Assembly (NCBI GenBank): GCA_965197635.1
Contig: CBDANN010000008.1
Location: 682,001-746,000 of the forward strand
DNA: 64,000 nucleotides
Reading direction: 5' to 3'
Source: Bin87 sp965197635
GTDB lineage: Bacteria; Chloroflexota; Dehalococcoidia; Lucifugimonadales; UBA3495
Part shown: positions 8,698 through 16,522 of the stretch, piece after piece
How the letters are laid out: each line of letters opens with the position of its first letter
Numbering within the stretch: the stretch's first letter is position 1
The notes under the pieces: generated by a model
What the model was told of the DNA's origin: nothing
The model's input: the letters and a program-made list of their open reading frames with translations, nothing else
The model's database searches: none
Made by a program: the position numbers and the translations under genes

Positions 8698-10293
8698 ATG
8701 AGCAATTATCACGCCGACACCGTCATACGCCGTGCCAACGTTATCACCATCGACCCGGCGCTACCCCGCGCCACCGCCGTCGCCATGCGCGACGGCCGGT
8801 TCATTGGCGTGGGCCGCGACGCCGACGTGGAAACCCTGACCGGGCCGAACACGAAAGTCATTGACCTGCCCGGCAAAACCGTCCTGCCTGGTTTCATCGA
8901 CGCCCACATCCACGTGCTCAGCAGCGGGACGCGGCACGTCATGGCTGCCGACTGTTCTCTTCCCACCATAGGAGACATACAGGATGCGTTGCGGCAGTGG
9001 GTGGCGACGACACCGGCGGGCCAGTGGGTTCAGGGTTTCAAGTTTGACGACACCAAGACGGCGGAGAACCGTTTTTTGCGTAGGGAAGACCTGGACGCGG
9101 TCAGCACTGATCATCCAATCCTGGTGGCGCACCGTGCCGGCCATGTGTACTACGGCAATACCTTGGCCCTGGAGCGGGCTGGCTTCAACGACGAAACTCC
9201 GGACCCGCCGGGCGGCAGGCTGGGCCGCAATCCCGACACCGGCCGTCTGGACGGGGTGATCTACGAGCGGGCCGCCGACGACTTGCGCGAAAATCAACTG
9301 CCGGTGGAATCGGCCGAGACGCGCCGTGAAGGTTTGCGGGTTATCTGCGAGATGCTCAACCGCGCCGGGTTGACCAGCGTCCACGACGCCAGGGTAACGG
9401 ACTATGAGTTGCGGACTTACCAGGAGGGTCGGGATGCCGGCGACTTGAGCCTGCGGGTGTACGCGCTGATGTACTACCGCTATTTCCCGGCCCTGCGCGA
9501 CGCGGGTATCAAATCCGGCATGGGCGACGACCGGCTGCGCATCGGCGGCATCAAGATGGTGGCGGATGGAGCCATCGCCTCTCGGACGGCCTACCTGTCG
9601 GAGCCCTACGTAGGCAGTTGCTGCGACCACGGCATCCTCACCATGACCGGGGACGAGATCGCCGGGCACGTCATGGAAATGCACGCCGCGGGTTTCCAGG
9701 TCTGCATCCACGCCAATGGCGACTCGACCATCGACCTGGTGCTGCAAGCCTACGAGGCCGCTCAGAAGGCCCATCCCAGGCCCGACCCGCGACATCGGGT
9801 TGAACACTGCACGCTGGTCAATCCCGACCTGCTGACCCGGATGAACAGCTTGGGTACGGTGGCGACGCCCTTCTGCACCTACGTGTACTATCACGGCGAA
9901 AAGATGCAGTTCTACGGTGAGGAACGGCTGCAATGGATGTTTGCTCAACGGTCTTTTATGGAATACAACGTGATGTCCACCGGCGCTACCGACTATCCTC
10001 CGGGTCCGTTTGAACCGCTGATGGGTATCCAGAGCTGCGTTACACGGACCGATAGCGAAGGCCTGGAGTGGGGAACAAACCAACGAATCTCGGTGGAAGA
10101 CGCACTCCGTATCTACACCCAGAACGGCGCCTACGCCGGATTCGAGGAAAATCAAAAAGGCAGCATCGAGGTGGGCAAGCTGGCCGATCTGGTGGTTCTG
10201 GGCGCGGACCCCACGGCAATAGACCCGTTCGGCATCAAGGACATTCCAGTGGAGCGGACGATTGTGGGCGGTAAGACGGTGTACGAGGGCTGA
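8698..10293 (+). CDS. amidohydrolase, YtcJ-like
   Basis: Metal-dependent hydrolase of about 531 aa, amidohydrolase_3 (YtcJ/N-acyl-D-amino-acid deacylase-like) group. The metal motif HxH is in GFIDAHIHV near residue 65, later ligands are in CIHANGDSTID and RHRVEHCTL, and the terminal aspartate is probably in STGATDYPPG. The last 60 residues (GSIEVGKLADLVVLGADP) are the composite beta-sandwich that packs on the N-terminus. I chose ATG 8698, preceded by GAGG; a TTG at 8695 is also in frame. Substrate unknown. A strong hairpin follows the stop. Confidence 0.85.
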   Translation: MSNYHADTVIRRANVITIDPALPRATAVAMRDGRFIGVGRDADVETLTGPNTKVIDLPGKTVLPGFIDAHIHVLSSGTRHVMAADCSLPTIGDIQDALRQWVATTPAGQWVQGFKFDDTKTAENRFLRREDLDAVSTDHPILVAHRAGHVYYGNTLALERAGFNDETPDPPGGRLGRNPDTGRLDGVIYERAADDLRENQLPVESAETRREGLRVICEMLNRAGLTSVHDARVTDYELRTYQEGRDAGDLSLRVYALMYYRYFPALRDAGIKSGMGDDRLRIGGIKMVADGAIASRTAYLSEPYVGSCCDHGILTMTGDEIAGHVMEMHAAGFQVCIHANGDSTIDLVLQAYEAAQKAHPRPDPRHRVEHCTLVNPDLLTRMNSLGTVATPFCTYVYYHGEKMQFYGEERLQWMFAQRSFMEYNVMSTGATDYPPGPFEPLMGIQSCVTRTDSEGLEWGTNQRISVEDALRIYTQNGAYAGFEENQKGSIEVGKLADLVVLGADPTAIDPFGIKDIPVERTIVGGKTVYEG

Positions 10294-10303
10294 GCAGAAA
10301 GGT

Positions 10304-10338
10304 AACTCCCCGCGACCCACCGGCGGTCGCGGGGAGTT
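10304..10338 (+). terminator. strong hairpin after amidohydrolase
   Basis: A perfect 14-bp stem (AACTCCCCGCGACC with its complement) and a 7-base loop begin 10 bases after the stop codon. No T-run follows, so if it terminates transcription it is a high-GC, T-poor type. Confidence 0.55.
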
Positions 10339-10486
10339 GGCGTCGTCGCAGCGACTTCGCACTCAGTTGCTCAGTCGTAAGCCATCCGGCAACCGCTGTC
10401 GCAAAGACGACCGCTGGACGCTCCGTTGATGGCCGACGGCAAAGTCGACGCAATACAGAACGCGCTCATCAGGGCACACCTGCGAG

Positions 10487-10899
10487 CTAATCGACCGCGT
10501 CATATTCCCCATCCGGGCCGATCTGGGTCAGGATCACTTCATCGGACCGCTGGTTGTCGTCAGGCCCGTACATCAGCGAGAACCCGCTCAAATCAATGAT
10601 CCCGGCATTCTGCACCGCGTTCCGGAAGCATTCCTGGCTCACGTCAGGGCCGCAAGTTTCGAGGCCAGCGACGGCCAGGCGTCCCGCCAGATAGCCTTCC
10701 AGCGAGACTAACCCGTGTTACGCATCGGGCTTGTACGCAGACAGAGCGCGCGATACTCAGCGACCGCCGGAATGTTTTCGTCATCGGGCAAAGGCACCAC
10801 TTGCGTCACACGAACCCCTTCCCCGTCTTCGCGGAGCTCAACCGCCAACGCGTTGCTGCCCACGAAAGACACGGACATGAAAACAGCGTCTGGGTCTAA
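10487..10899 (-). pseudogene. 3' fragment of LivK-like ABC substrate-binding protein
   Basis: Reading the minus strand gives two pieces of one branched-chain amino-acid binding protein. The first runs from about 10896 to 10720 (DAVFMSVSFVGSNALAVEL, then VRVTQVVPLPDDENIPAVAEYR). A one-base shift plus a TAA in place of a sense codon follow, and the rest continues as VSLEGYLAGRLAVAGLE to the final DAVD and stop at 10487. The 5' two-thirds is missing because an IS end begins at 10900. So this gene is truncated, frameshifted and carries an internal stop. It presumably once belonged to an amino-acid importer. Confidence 0.75.
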
Positions 10900-11035
10900 G
10901 AGGGTGTGTGACAATGGACTAAAACTGCACTGGTTATTCTTGGGGCAAGTAGAGTAAGGTGGTTACGCTGGGTGAATGAGTAGGAAAGCTTATCCCAGCG
11001 ATTTGACCGATGCCCAGTGGGCGGAGTTGGCGTAA
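10900..11035 (+). mobile_element. left-end remnant of an IS5-family element
   Basis: Begins with the terminal repeat GAGGGTGTGTGACAATGG after a TAA triplet, exactly like the complete element at 23070. The first 19 transposase codons follow (ATG at 10976, SRKAYPSDLTDAQWAELA) and then a stop, after which similarity to the complete copy ends. It is a decayed 5' fragment that truncates the binding-protein gene on its left. Confidence 0.75.
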
Positions 11036-11073
11036 CTGTTCAGACTGGCTAAATCAGGGGTAGACTAAAAGCA

Positions 11074-11139
11074 TGGACCGGGATGTGAATATAGGCAGGG
11101 CCTCCCGTGAGGAGTTAGAAACTATCTCAAAACAGTAGT
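11074..11139 (+). pseudogene. short transposase-like N-terminal fragment
   Basis: An ATG at 11074 opens MDRDVNIGRASREELE and then runs straight into the next IS, whose end starts at 11118. The opening resembles transposase or IS66-like N-termini, but the fragment is too short to be sure. It is interrupted by the neighbouring insertion. Confidence 0.25.
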
Positions 11140-12041
11140 CGATGCTGACGGCGGTACCAGAGCAGGGCGCAGGCCAACTGGATGAGGCCCACGTAGTTGG
11201 ATGCCTTCTGGTCGTAGCGCACCAGTATCGTCCGGCACTTGGACAGCCAGCCTAAGGTGCGCTCCACCACCCACCGGCGGGCAGGAAAGGTCTGCTCTCC
11301 CCAGCGGTCCAGCTTCTCCTCCCCAATGCGCCGGATGTGCGGACAGTACTGGAAGGCAGCAACGGTCCCGTGGCCGGTGGGATTGTCATACCCTTTGTCC
11401 AAGCACAGGTTGTCCAAGCACAGGTTCTGGGTGCCTTCCGGGCGCGCCACTACGATGCTCTCCAGGGTCGGCCTCAAGAGTTTCGTATCGTGCACATTGG
11501 CTCCAGCCACCGCCACGCTCAGGGGTCCGCCCGCCGCGTCGACCAGGATGCTCTGCTTGCTCCCCGCTTTGCCCCGGTCGGTGGGGTTGCGTCCAATGGC
11601 CCCCCCCCCAAACGAGCCTTGCCCATGGAGCAGTCCGCCGACTGCCATTCCCAGTCCACTCCGCCCAGTTCTGCGCAGCCCTCCACCAGAACAGCCCAGA
11701 TGCCCTCCAGCACTCCAAGCTCCACCCAGCGCTGGAAGGTCCGGTGAATAGTGCTGTCGTCTCCCAGTTCCCGGGGCAGACGGTTCCACTGGCAGCCACT
11801 GCGCATCCGGAAGATGATGCCGTCCAGCATCCGCCGGGGGTCGGCGCGTTTGCGCCCCGTACTCTGGGGTGGGTCCATATCCAGGATCACCGGGTGAATC
11901 TGCTCCCAGAGATGGTCCGGAATCTCCCAAATCGTCGCCAGAGTTTCGTCCTTTCCCATCGTCCACCCCCACACTTTTCCCTATCCTAACCCATGCCGAA
12001 TTCCCCGTCCCATCAGTTCATCTGCCTTTTGAGATAGTTTC
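11118..12041 (-). mobile_element. IS5-family (IS427-like) insertion sequence, 924 bp
   Basis: Bounded by the perfect 15-bp inverted repeat GAAACTATCTCAAAA (11118-11132) and its complement (12027-12041). The flanking triplets are TTA and TAA, fitting the T-N-A targets of the IS427 group. It contains a transposase in two overlapping minus-strand frames. All IS5-type elements in this window begin with GA next to a T-A/T-A triplet. Confidence 0.85.
11127..11959 (-). CDS. IS5-family transposase, two frames
   Basis: The first frame (from 11959, MGKDETLATIWEIPDHLWEQ) carries the DUF4096 N-terminal domain with IFRMRSGCQWNRLPRELGDD. The DDE part lies in the second frame: SILVDAAGGPLSVAVAGANVH, DKGYDNP with the second aspartate, and RRWVVERTLGWLSKCR with the glutamate. 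The frames meet at a run of ten C (11600-11609; G on the coding strand), where one backward slip joins them. This could be programmed frameshifting or a homopolymer error. A short duplicated CLDN motif lies at the second aspartate region. Confidence 0.75.
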
Positions 12042-12120
12042 TAAACCATCGTCGTAAAATTCGGTACTTCCCCAACGCCAATTATTGAGATATACGTTAG
12101 CGCCGCTTGTAAGCCCGTCA

Positions 12121-12324
12121 TCAGTCGCTGCCAAGATCGGTGAAGCCATGTTCAGCCAATTTATGCTTCAGTTCCTCCAGTGGCTTCTGACTTAGGTTTC
12201 GTATCTTCAGGAGATCCTCGTCTGACTTCCGCAGCACCTCGTCTACCGTGTGAATCTGGGCTCGCTTGAGGCAGTTGTAAGTCCGGGGAGACAGCATCAG
12301 TTTTTCGATGGGCGTATGGTACAT
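12121..12324 (-). pseudogene. orphan RNA polymerase alpha C-terminal domain
   Basis: 67 codons read MYHTPIEKLMLSPRTYNCLK and continue through the helix-hairpin-helix SDEDLLKIRNLSQKPLEELK to a natural-looking end at GSD. This is the alpha-CTD of RpoA, which contacts UP elements and activators. The two alpha-NTD domains are absent: similarity begins exactly where the 288-bp repeat begins, so this is a 3' fragment of an rpoA copy or a stand-alone CTD. Expressed, it could in principle interfere with alpha-CTD contacts, but the simplest view is a relic. Confidence 0.7.
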
Positions 12325-12898
12325 AGCAGCATTATGGCCGTGGCCGGCCCGTGCAGAGGCGACTAACTGGTCAGTCCGCGTCGGCCGTGTATACTCTGGC
12401 GAGGCGTGTCGTACGGACCAAGACCGAGTAGACGTTGGTGCATATTGCCCGATCCATAGCATGGTCCGGGAGTTTTACGACTACAGCATTGGTGACGCCC
12501 CGTTGTGGGGCGATCCCGTTGGATAGATTGTGCGTTGCCGATGACTCCCTCCGGCGACACGCCTACGCTGTAAGGAGGGCCAGTCGCCGCGTGAAAACTC
12601 CAGTTAGTGGATAGCAGCATTATGGCCGTGGCCGGCCCGTGCAGAGGCGACTAACTGGTCAGTCCGCGTCGGCCGTGTATACTCTGGCGAGGCGTGTCGT
12701 ACGGACCAAGACCGAGTAGACGTTGGTGCATATTGCCCGATCCATAGCATGGTCCGGGAGTTTTACGACTACAGCATTGGTGACGCCCCGTTGTGGGGCG
12801 ATCCCGTTGGATAGATTGTGCGTTGCCGATGACTCCCTCCGGCGACACGCCTACGCTGTAAGGAGGGCCAGTCGCCGCGTGAAAACTCCAGTTAGTGG
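12323..12898. repeat. 288-bp unit in two identical tandem copies
   Basis: The unit runs 12323-12610 and again 12611-12898 with no difference that I can see; the six bases ATAGCA occur at the start of each and once more at 12899, fitting duplication through a 6-bp microhomology. Inside each unit a 247-bp block is bounded by ACTAACTGG and CCAGTTAGT (12362-12608 and 12650-12896), so it may be a small transposon-like element. Both copies contain local stems such as CGCCCC/GGGGCG and CCCTCC/GGAGGG. No protein is convincing. Confidence 0.85.
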
Positions 12899-13100
12899 AT
12901 AGCATCTTCCCTGCCTCGTGTGATTATCGAGACCTCTCCTGTGAACTCGCCTCGCTGTGGCGCAATTCAGTTTACATCATGCCACCCATGTTGAGGTCGG
13001 AGCTCGAGGAAGATATCCAGCGGAGCAACGAATGGGTCAGACGACCCCATGCAAAACGCCCCACCGCCAGTATCACAACCGCCGAAATCTCTCTAAAACG
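12899..13100. other. intergenic stretch without recognisable gene
   Basis: Short open frames exist on both strands but have no ribosome site, no family resemblance and read across repeat arms. I see no supported feature here. Confidence 0.5.
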
Positions 13101-13255
13101 TCGTTGTAATACTAGTATTACAACGACTATTCGCGGAACTGCCGAGTAACGGTGCCTGGTGGTGAGCATGAGGAGTGCTTGGCAAAGAGCCAACGCACGC
13201 CGTCGATGGCGCAGTGTCAGGCACGATTCCGTAAAGGTGTCGTTGTAATACTAGT
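13100..13255. mobile_element. 133-bp element with 11-bp arms and 6-bp core sites
   Basis: The element 13117-13249 starts ATTACAACGAC and ends GTCGTTGTAAT, and is flanked on both sides by the same six bases ACTAGT (13111-13116 and 13250-13255). Immediately left of the first core lies another right arm, GTCGTTGTAAT (13100-13110), so the sequence 13100-13127 is a perfect 11-6-11 palindrome. The interior has no obvious gene. A second element of the same size and arms lies in hsdS at 17651. Confidence 0.75.
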
Positions 13256-13256
13256 G

Positions 13257-13525
13257 TCATGTATTCAAAGTTCGTTGGCAGAAGCGGGCCACGTTGGCCA
13301 GTATCTGTTCGGCGGTTTTCGTTCACACAAAGGGCTTTGGGTCTTCGTTGGCAACGTCCAAATAGCGGTAGATGGCGGCTGCCAGTTCACCGCTGCTCTG
13401 ATGCACTCCCCGACGCAGTGCTGCTCGGTGAGCAGCGCAAACCAGCGCTCCACCAGGTTCAGCCAGGATGCGCTGGTGGGCGCGAAGTGCAGGTGGAAAC
13501 GGGGCCGCTTGGCCAACAACTGATA
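13257..13525 (-). pseudogene. C-terminal fragment of IS630-family transposase
   Basis: Minus-strand reading gives HLHFAPTSASWLNLVERWFA, the last DDE glutamate region of IS630 transposases. After a frame change near 13340 it continues NEDPKPFV, TGA where TGG (Trp) is expected, then TKTAEQILANVARFCQ to a stop at 13257. It has no 5' part. A separate IS630 ORFA starts on the opposite strand at 13576. Confidence 0.75.
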
Positions 13526-13575
13526 CGTGAACGGTTAACTAAAGAAAGAGTTGGGCCTGTGAGATAATCGACGTC

Positions 13576-14058
13576 GTGAACAGTACGACTGATGAACCGC
13601 CCACCGATTGGAAGGAAGCCCGCCGGCTCCGGGCTTGGGAGTTGGTGCAGGAGGGCTGGAAACAGAAATACGCGGCTGCGGCCTTGGGCGTGACTGGGGG
13701 CGCGGTGAGCCAGTGGGTCAGCAAAGCCCGCCAGGGAGGTGTTCCAGCCTTGGGCCGCCGCCAGCATCCTGGCGGGCGGCCCAAGCTGAACGACCAGCAA
13801 CGGGGACAAATCCCTGAGTTGTTGACCCGAGGGCCGGCCGCCTTCGGGTTCAGCGGGGAAGTCTGGACTCGAGCGAGGGTGGCCCAGGTAATTGAGCGGG
13901 AGTTTGGCGTGTCCTACGACCCTTCCCAGGTGGGACGGATACTGCGGGGCTGCGGCCGGAGCCGGCAAAAGCCGGCGCTGCGTTGCACCCAACGGGATGA
14001 TGACGCAATCCAAGACTGGCGGGATCGGCGCTGCACCGAACTCAAAAAAACCCCCTAG
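13576..14058 (+). pseudogene. IS630-family transposase N-terminal ORF, 3' lost
   Basis: 160-aa ORFA with the helix-turn-helix segment (ARRLRAWELVQEGWKQKYAA, then ALGVTGGAVSQWVSKARQGG) and a winged-helix segment (GEVWTRARVAQVIEREFGV). It ends at an A7 run followed by a stop at 14058; in intact IS630 elements such a run is where ribosomes slip into the DDE frame. Here the DDE frame is gone because another IS begins at 14059. Confidence 0.75.
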
Positions 14059-15606
14059 CAGCCTGTCCGAGTAACACGGCTGGTGAGCCATTGGGGGTAT
14101 GATGGCACAAGCATCGAGAGAGGGGAGCCGCTGATGAGCAAGACGTACCGCGCCTATGACCCCGACCAGCAGTTGCTGTTGCCGGCGGCCCTGCAGGAGT
14201 GGCTGCCGGACGACCACCTGGCCTACTGCATCTCCGACGTTGTTGAGCAGTTGGACCGGTCGGACATCACCGCGCGCTACGAGCCAGAGCGGCGGGGCGG
14301 ACCACCCTATCATCCTCAGATGATGGTCAAGGCGCTGCTCTACGGCTACTGCGTTGGAGTGGCGTCATCATGGAGGATCGCCCAGCGGCGCCACGAGGAC
14401 ATCGCGTTTCGGGTGTTGGCGGCCAACAACACGCCGGATTTCCGCACCATCTCGGACTTTCGCAAGGACCACCGGGCGGAGTTGTCGGACCGGTTCTTGC
14501 CGGTGCTGGCATGGTGCCAGTTGGCGGGGTTGGTGAAGTTGGGGCAGGTGGCGTTGGACGGGACCAAGGTGAAGGCCAACGCATCGCAGCGCCAGGCGAT
14601 GAGTTACGGGCGGATGCAGGAGCAGTCGGCGCAGTTGGCGACGGAGGTGGCGGAGTTGTTGCGGCGAGCGCTGGAAGTGGATGACGCGGCAGACCGGCGG
14701 TACGGTCAGGACCAGCGTGGTGATGAGTTGCCAGCAGAGTTGGCCTTTCGGCAAGGCCGGTTGGAGAAGATGCGGGAGGCCATGGCGGCAATGGAAGCCG
14801 AAGCGCCGGCGGCGGCAGAGCAGGCCGAAGGGGAGGCAAGGCACTTTCAGGAGTCCCCGACGACCAGGCCCCGCGCAACTTTACTGATGCTGAGTCCCGG
14901 ATCCTGCCCGCGCCGGGCGGGCGGGATTTCGTCCCGGCGTACAACTGCCCGGCGGTGGTGGACAGCGAGCGCCAGGTGATTGTGGCGGCGCCGGCCACGA
15001 ACCAGGCATCGGACCAGCAGCAGGCGACGGGCCTGGTCGAGGAGACCATCGGCAACACCGGCGTGATCCCAAAGGAAGTGTCCGCTGACGCCGGGTACTA
15101 CTCAGCCAGGGTGGTTGACGAACTCTACGCGCTGGGCACAGACCCCTACGTCGCGCCGGAGAAAACCCGCCACGGGAGAGTATTGCCGCCAGCGCCCAGG
15201 GGTCGCATCCCCAAGCAGCTGTCGCCCCGGGATCGAATGCGGCGGAAGTTGCTGACGAAAAAGGGTCGGCAAAGTTATGCGCTGCGGATGGCGACGGTGG
15301 AGCCGGTCTTCGGCCAGATCAAGCAGGGGTCGAGGGTTCCGGCAGTTCCTGCTGCGGGGGCTAGAGAAGGTGAAAGGGGAGTGGCTGCTGATCTGCACCG
15401 GGCACAACCTGCTCCAGCTGTTCCGGTTCGGCGCCAAGATGCCGGCCCAAGGGCTCGTCGCATCGTTGGCGAAGCCGGTTTCTGCCATCATCGGCACACT
15501 GTCGGCCAAATACTGGCGGCATCAGCGCTGGTGATCGGCAATCATAGTTGTCGCCGGTTAGTTCCCATCTGAATCCACCACAGTCGGGCATTCCTCAGAC
15601 GGGCTG
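14059..15606 (+). mobile_element. IS1182-family insertion sequence, 1548 bp
   Basis: Ends CAGCCTGTCCGAG (14059-14071) and CTCAGACGGGCTG (15594-15606) are inverted copies with two mismatches. A perfect 4-bp target duplication CTAG flanks it (14055-14058 and 15607-15610). The left neighbour is the IS630 fragment and the right neighbour is the hsdM fragment. The transposase inside is broken. Confidence 0.85.
14134..15534 (+). pseudogene. IS1182-family transposase, frameshifted
   Basis: Starts MSKTYRAYDPDQQLLLPAAL, with the DUF772 N-terminal domain, then NTPDFRTISDFRKDH and VALDGTKVKANAS holding the first DDE aspartate. The frame shifts near 14850, continues as VPDDQAPRNFTDAESRI and VSADAGYYS with the second aspartate, then near 15330 changes again to FRQFLLRGLEKVKGEWLLIC and ends at 15534. 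At least two frameshifts make it inactive as sequenced. Confidence 0.8.
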
Positions 15607-16467
15607 CTAGGTTCGCCAGCGCCGAGGGCAAGAACGGCGGCGAATTCTACACGCCCCGATGCGTCGTACGGCTCCTGGTGGAAATGTTGGAACCTTACCG
15701 CGGGCGGGTTTACGACCCGTGCTGCGGTTCCTCCGGGATGTTCGTGCAGTCCGCGGAGTTCATCAGAGCGCACGCCAGCGGGAACGGCAACGGTGGGAAA
15801 GCCACAGGGGACCTGTCGATCTACGGTCAAGAATCCAACCACACCACGTGGCGCTTGTCCAAGATGAACTTGGCCATCCGCGGGATTGATGGTCAGATTG
15901 AGCATGGCGACACCTTCCACAATGACCGCCACCCCGACGTTCGAGCCGACTACATCTTGGCCAATCCGCCCTTCAACGTGTCCGACTGGGGCGGCGACCG
16001 GCTGCGTGAAGATCAGCGTTGGAAGTACGGTGTTCCGCCGGCCGGCAATGCCAACTTCGCTTGGGTGCAGCACATGGTGCGTCACCTCGTGCCTGGCGGC
16101 GTCGCCGGTTTCGTGCTTGCCAACGGCTCCATGTCCACCAACACGTCTGGAGAGGGCGAGATCCGCAAGAACCTCATCGAGGCTGACTTGGTGGACCGCA
16201 CCCACCGGGAATTAAGCGACGCTGACATCGCCCGCATCGCTGATGCGTACCACGCTTGGCGTGGAAATGATGCTGTCGACGGTTACGCCGATGAGCTTGG
16301 TTTCTGTAAAGGCACCACGCCGGATGAAGTCCGCCAGCATGGACATGCTCACGCCTGGTCGGTATGTTGGCTCAGAGTTGCCTGAGGACGACGGTGAGCC
16401 TTTTGAGGAGAAGATGGAACGCCTCGCCGTCCAATGGAGAGAACAGCAGGCGGAAGGGGAAAATTAG
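15607..16467 (+). pseudogene. hsdM: type I restriction methylase subunit HsdM, broken
   Basis: N6-adenine methylase subunit of a type I system. It begins inside the family sequence at FASAEGKNGGEFYTPRCVV; the helical N-terminal domain is missing because the IS1182 element occupies the 5' side. SAM motif I is YDPCCGSSGMF and catalytic motif IV is ANPPFN. Residues between IEADLVD and RTHRELSDADIARI, normally about 40-50 apart, are directly joined, an in-frame deletion. Near 16340 a one-base shift moves the end into another frame (LTPGRYVGSELPEDDGEPFE) to the stop at 16467. Non-functional as sequenced. Confidence 0.85.
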
Positions 16468-16522
16468 ACGTCGCCATTGCTTCCAATTTGCACTGGCTGG
16501 GGTTTCGAACGGAGGCATAAAA

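Noticed and set aside
8761..10362. A 533-codon minus-strand frame opposite the amidohydrolase
   Set aside because: Antisense shadow; the plus strand carries HxH and other amidohydrolase metal motifs.
12363..12905. Two identical 84-85 codon minus-strand frames in the 288-bp units as duplicated genes
   Set aside because: They have no recognisable sequence, no ribosome site and span the inverted-repeat block; they are identical only because the DNA is duplicated.
13100..13127. The 28-bp palindrome as a simple transcription terminator
   Set aside because: The same arms occur as half sites at both ends of two elements with duplicated 6-bp cores, which a terminator would not explain.
12895..13149. 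A plus-strand frame of 84 codons after the tandem repeat
   Set aside because: It reads through the 28-bp palindrome and into the 133-bp element, and has no family resemblance.
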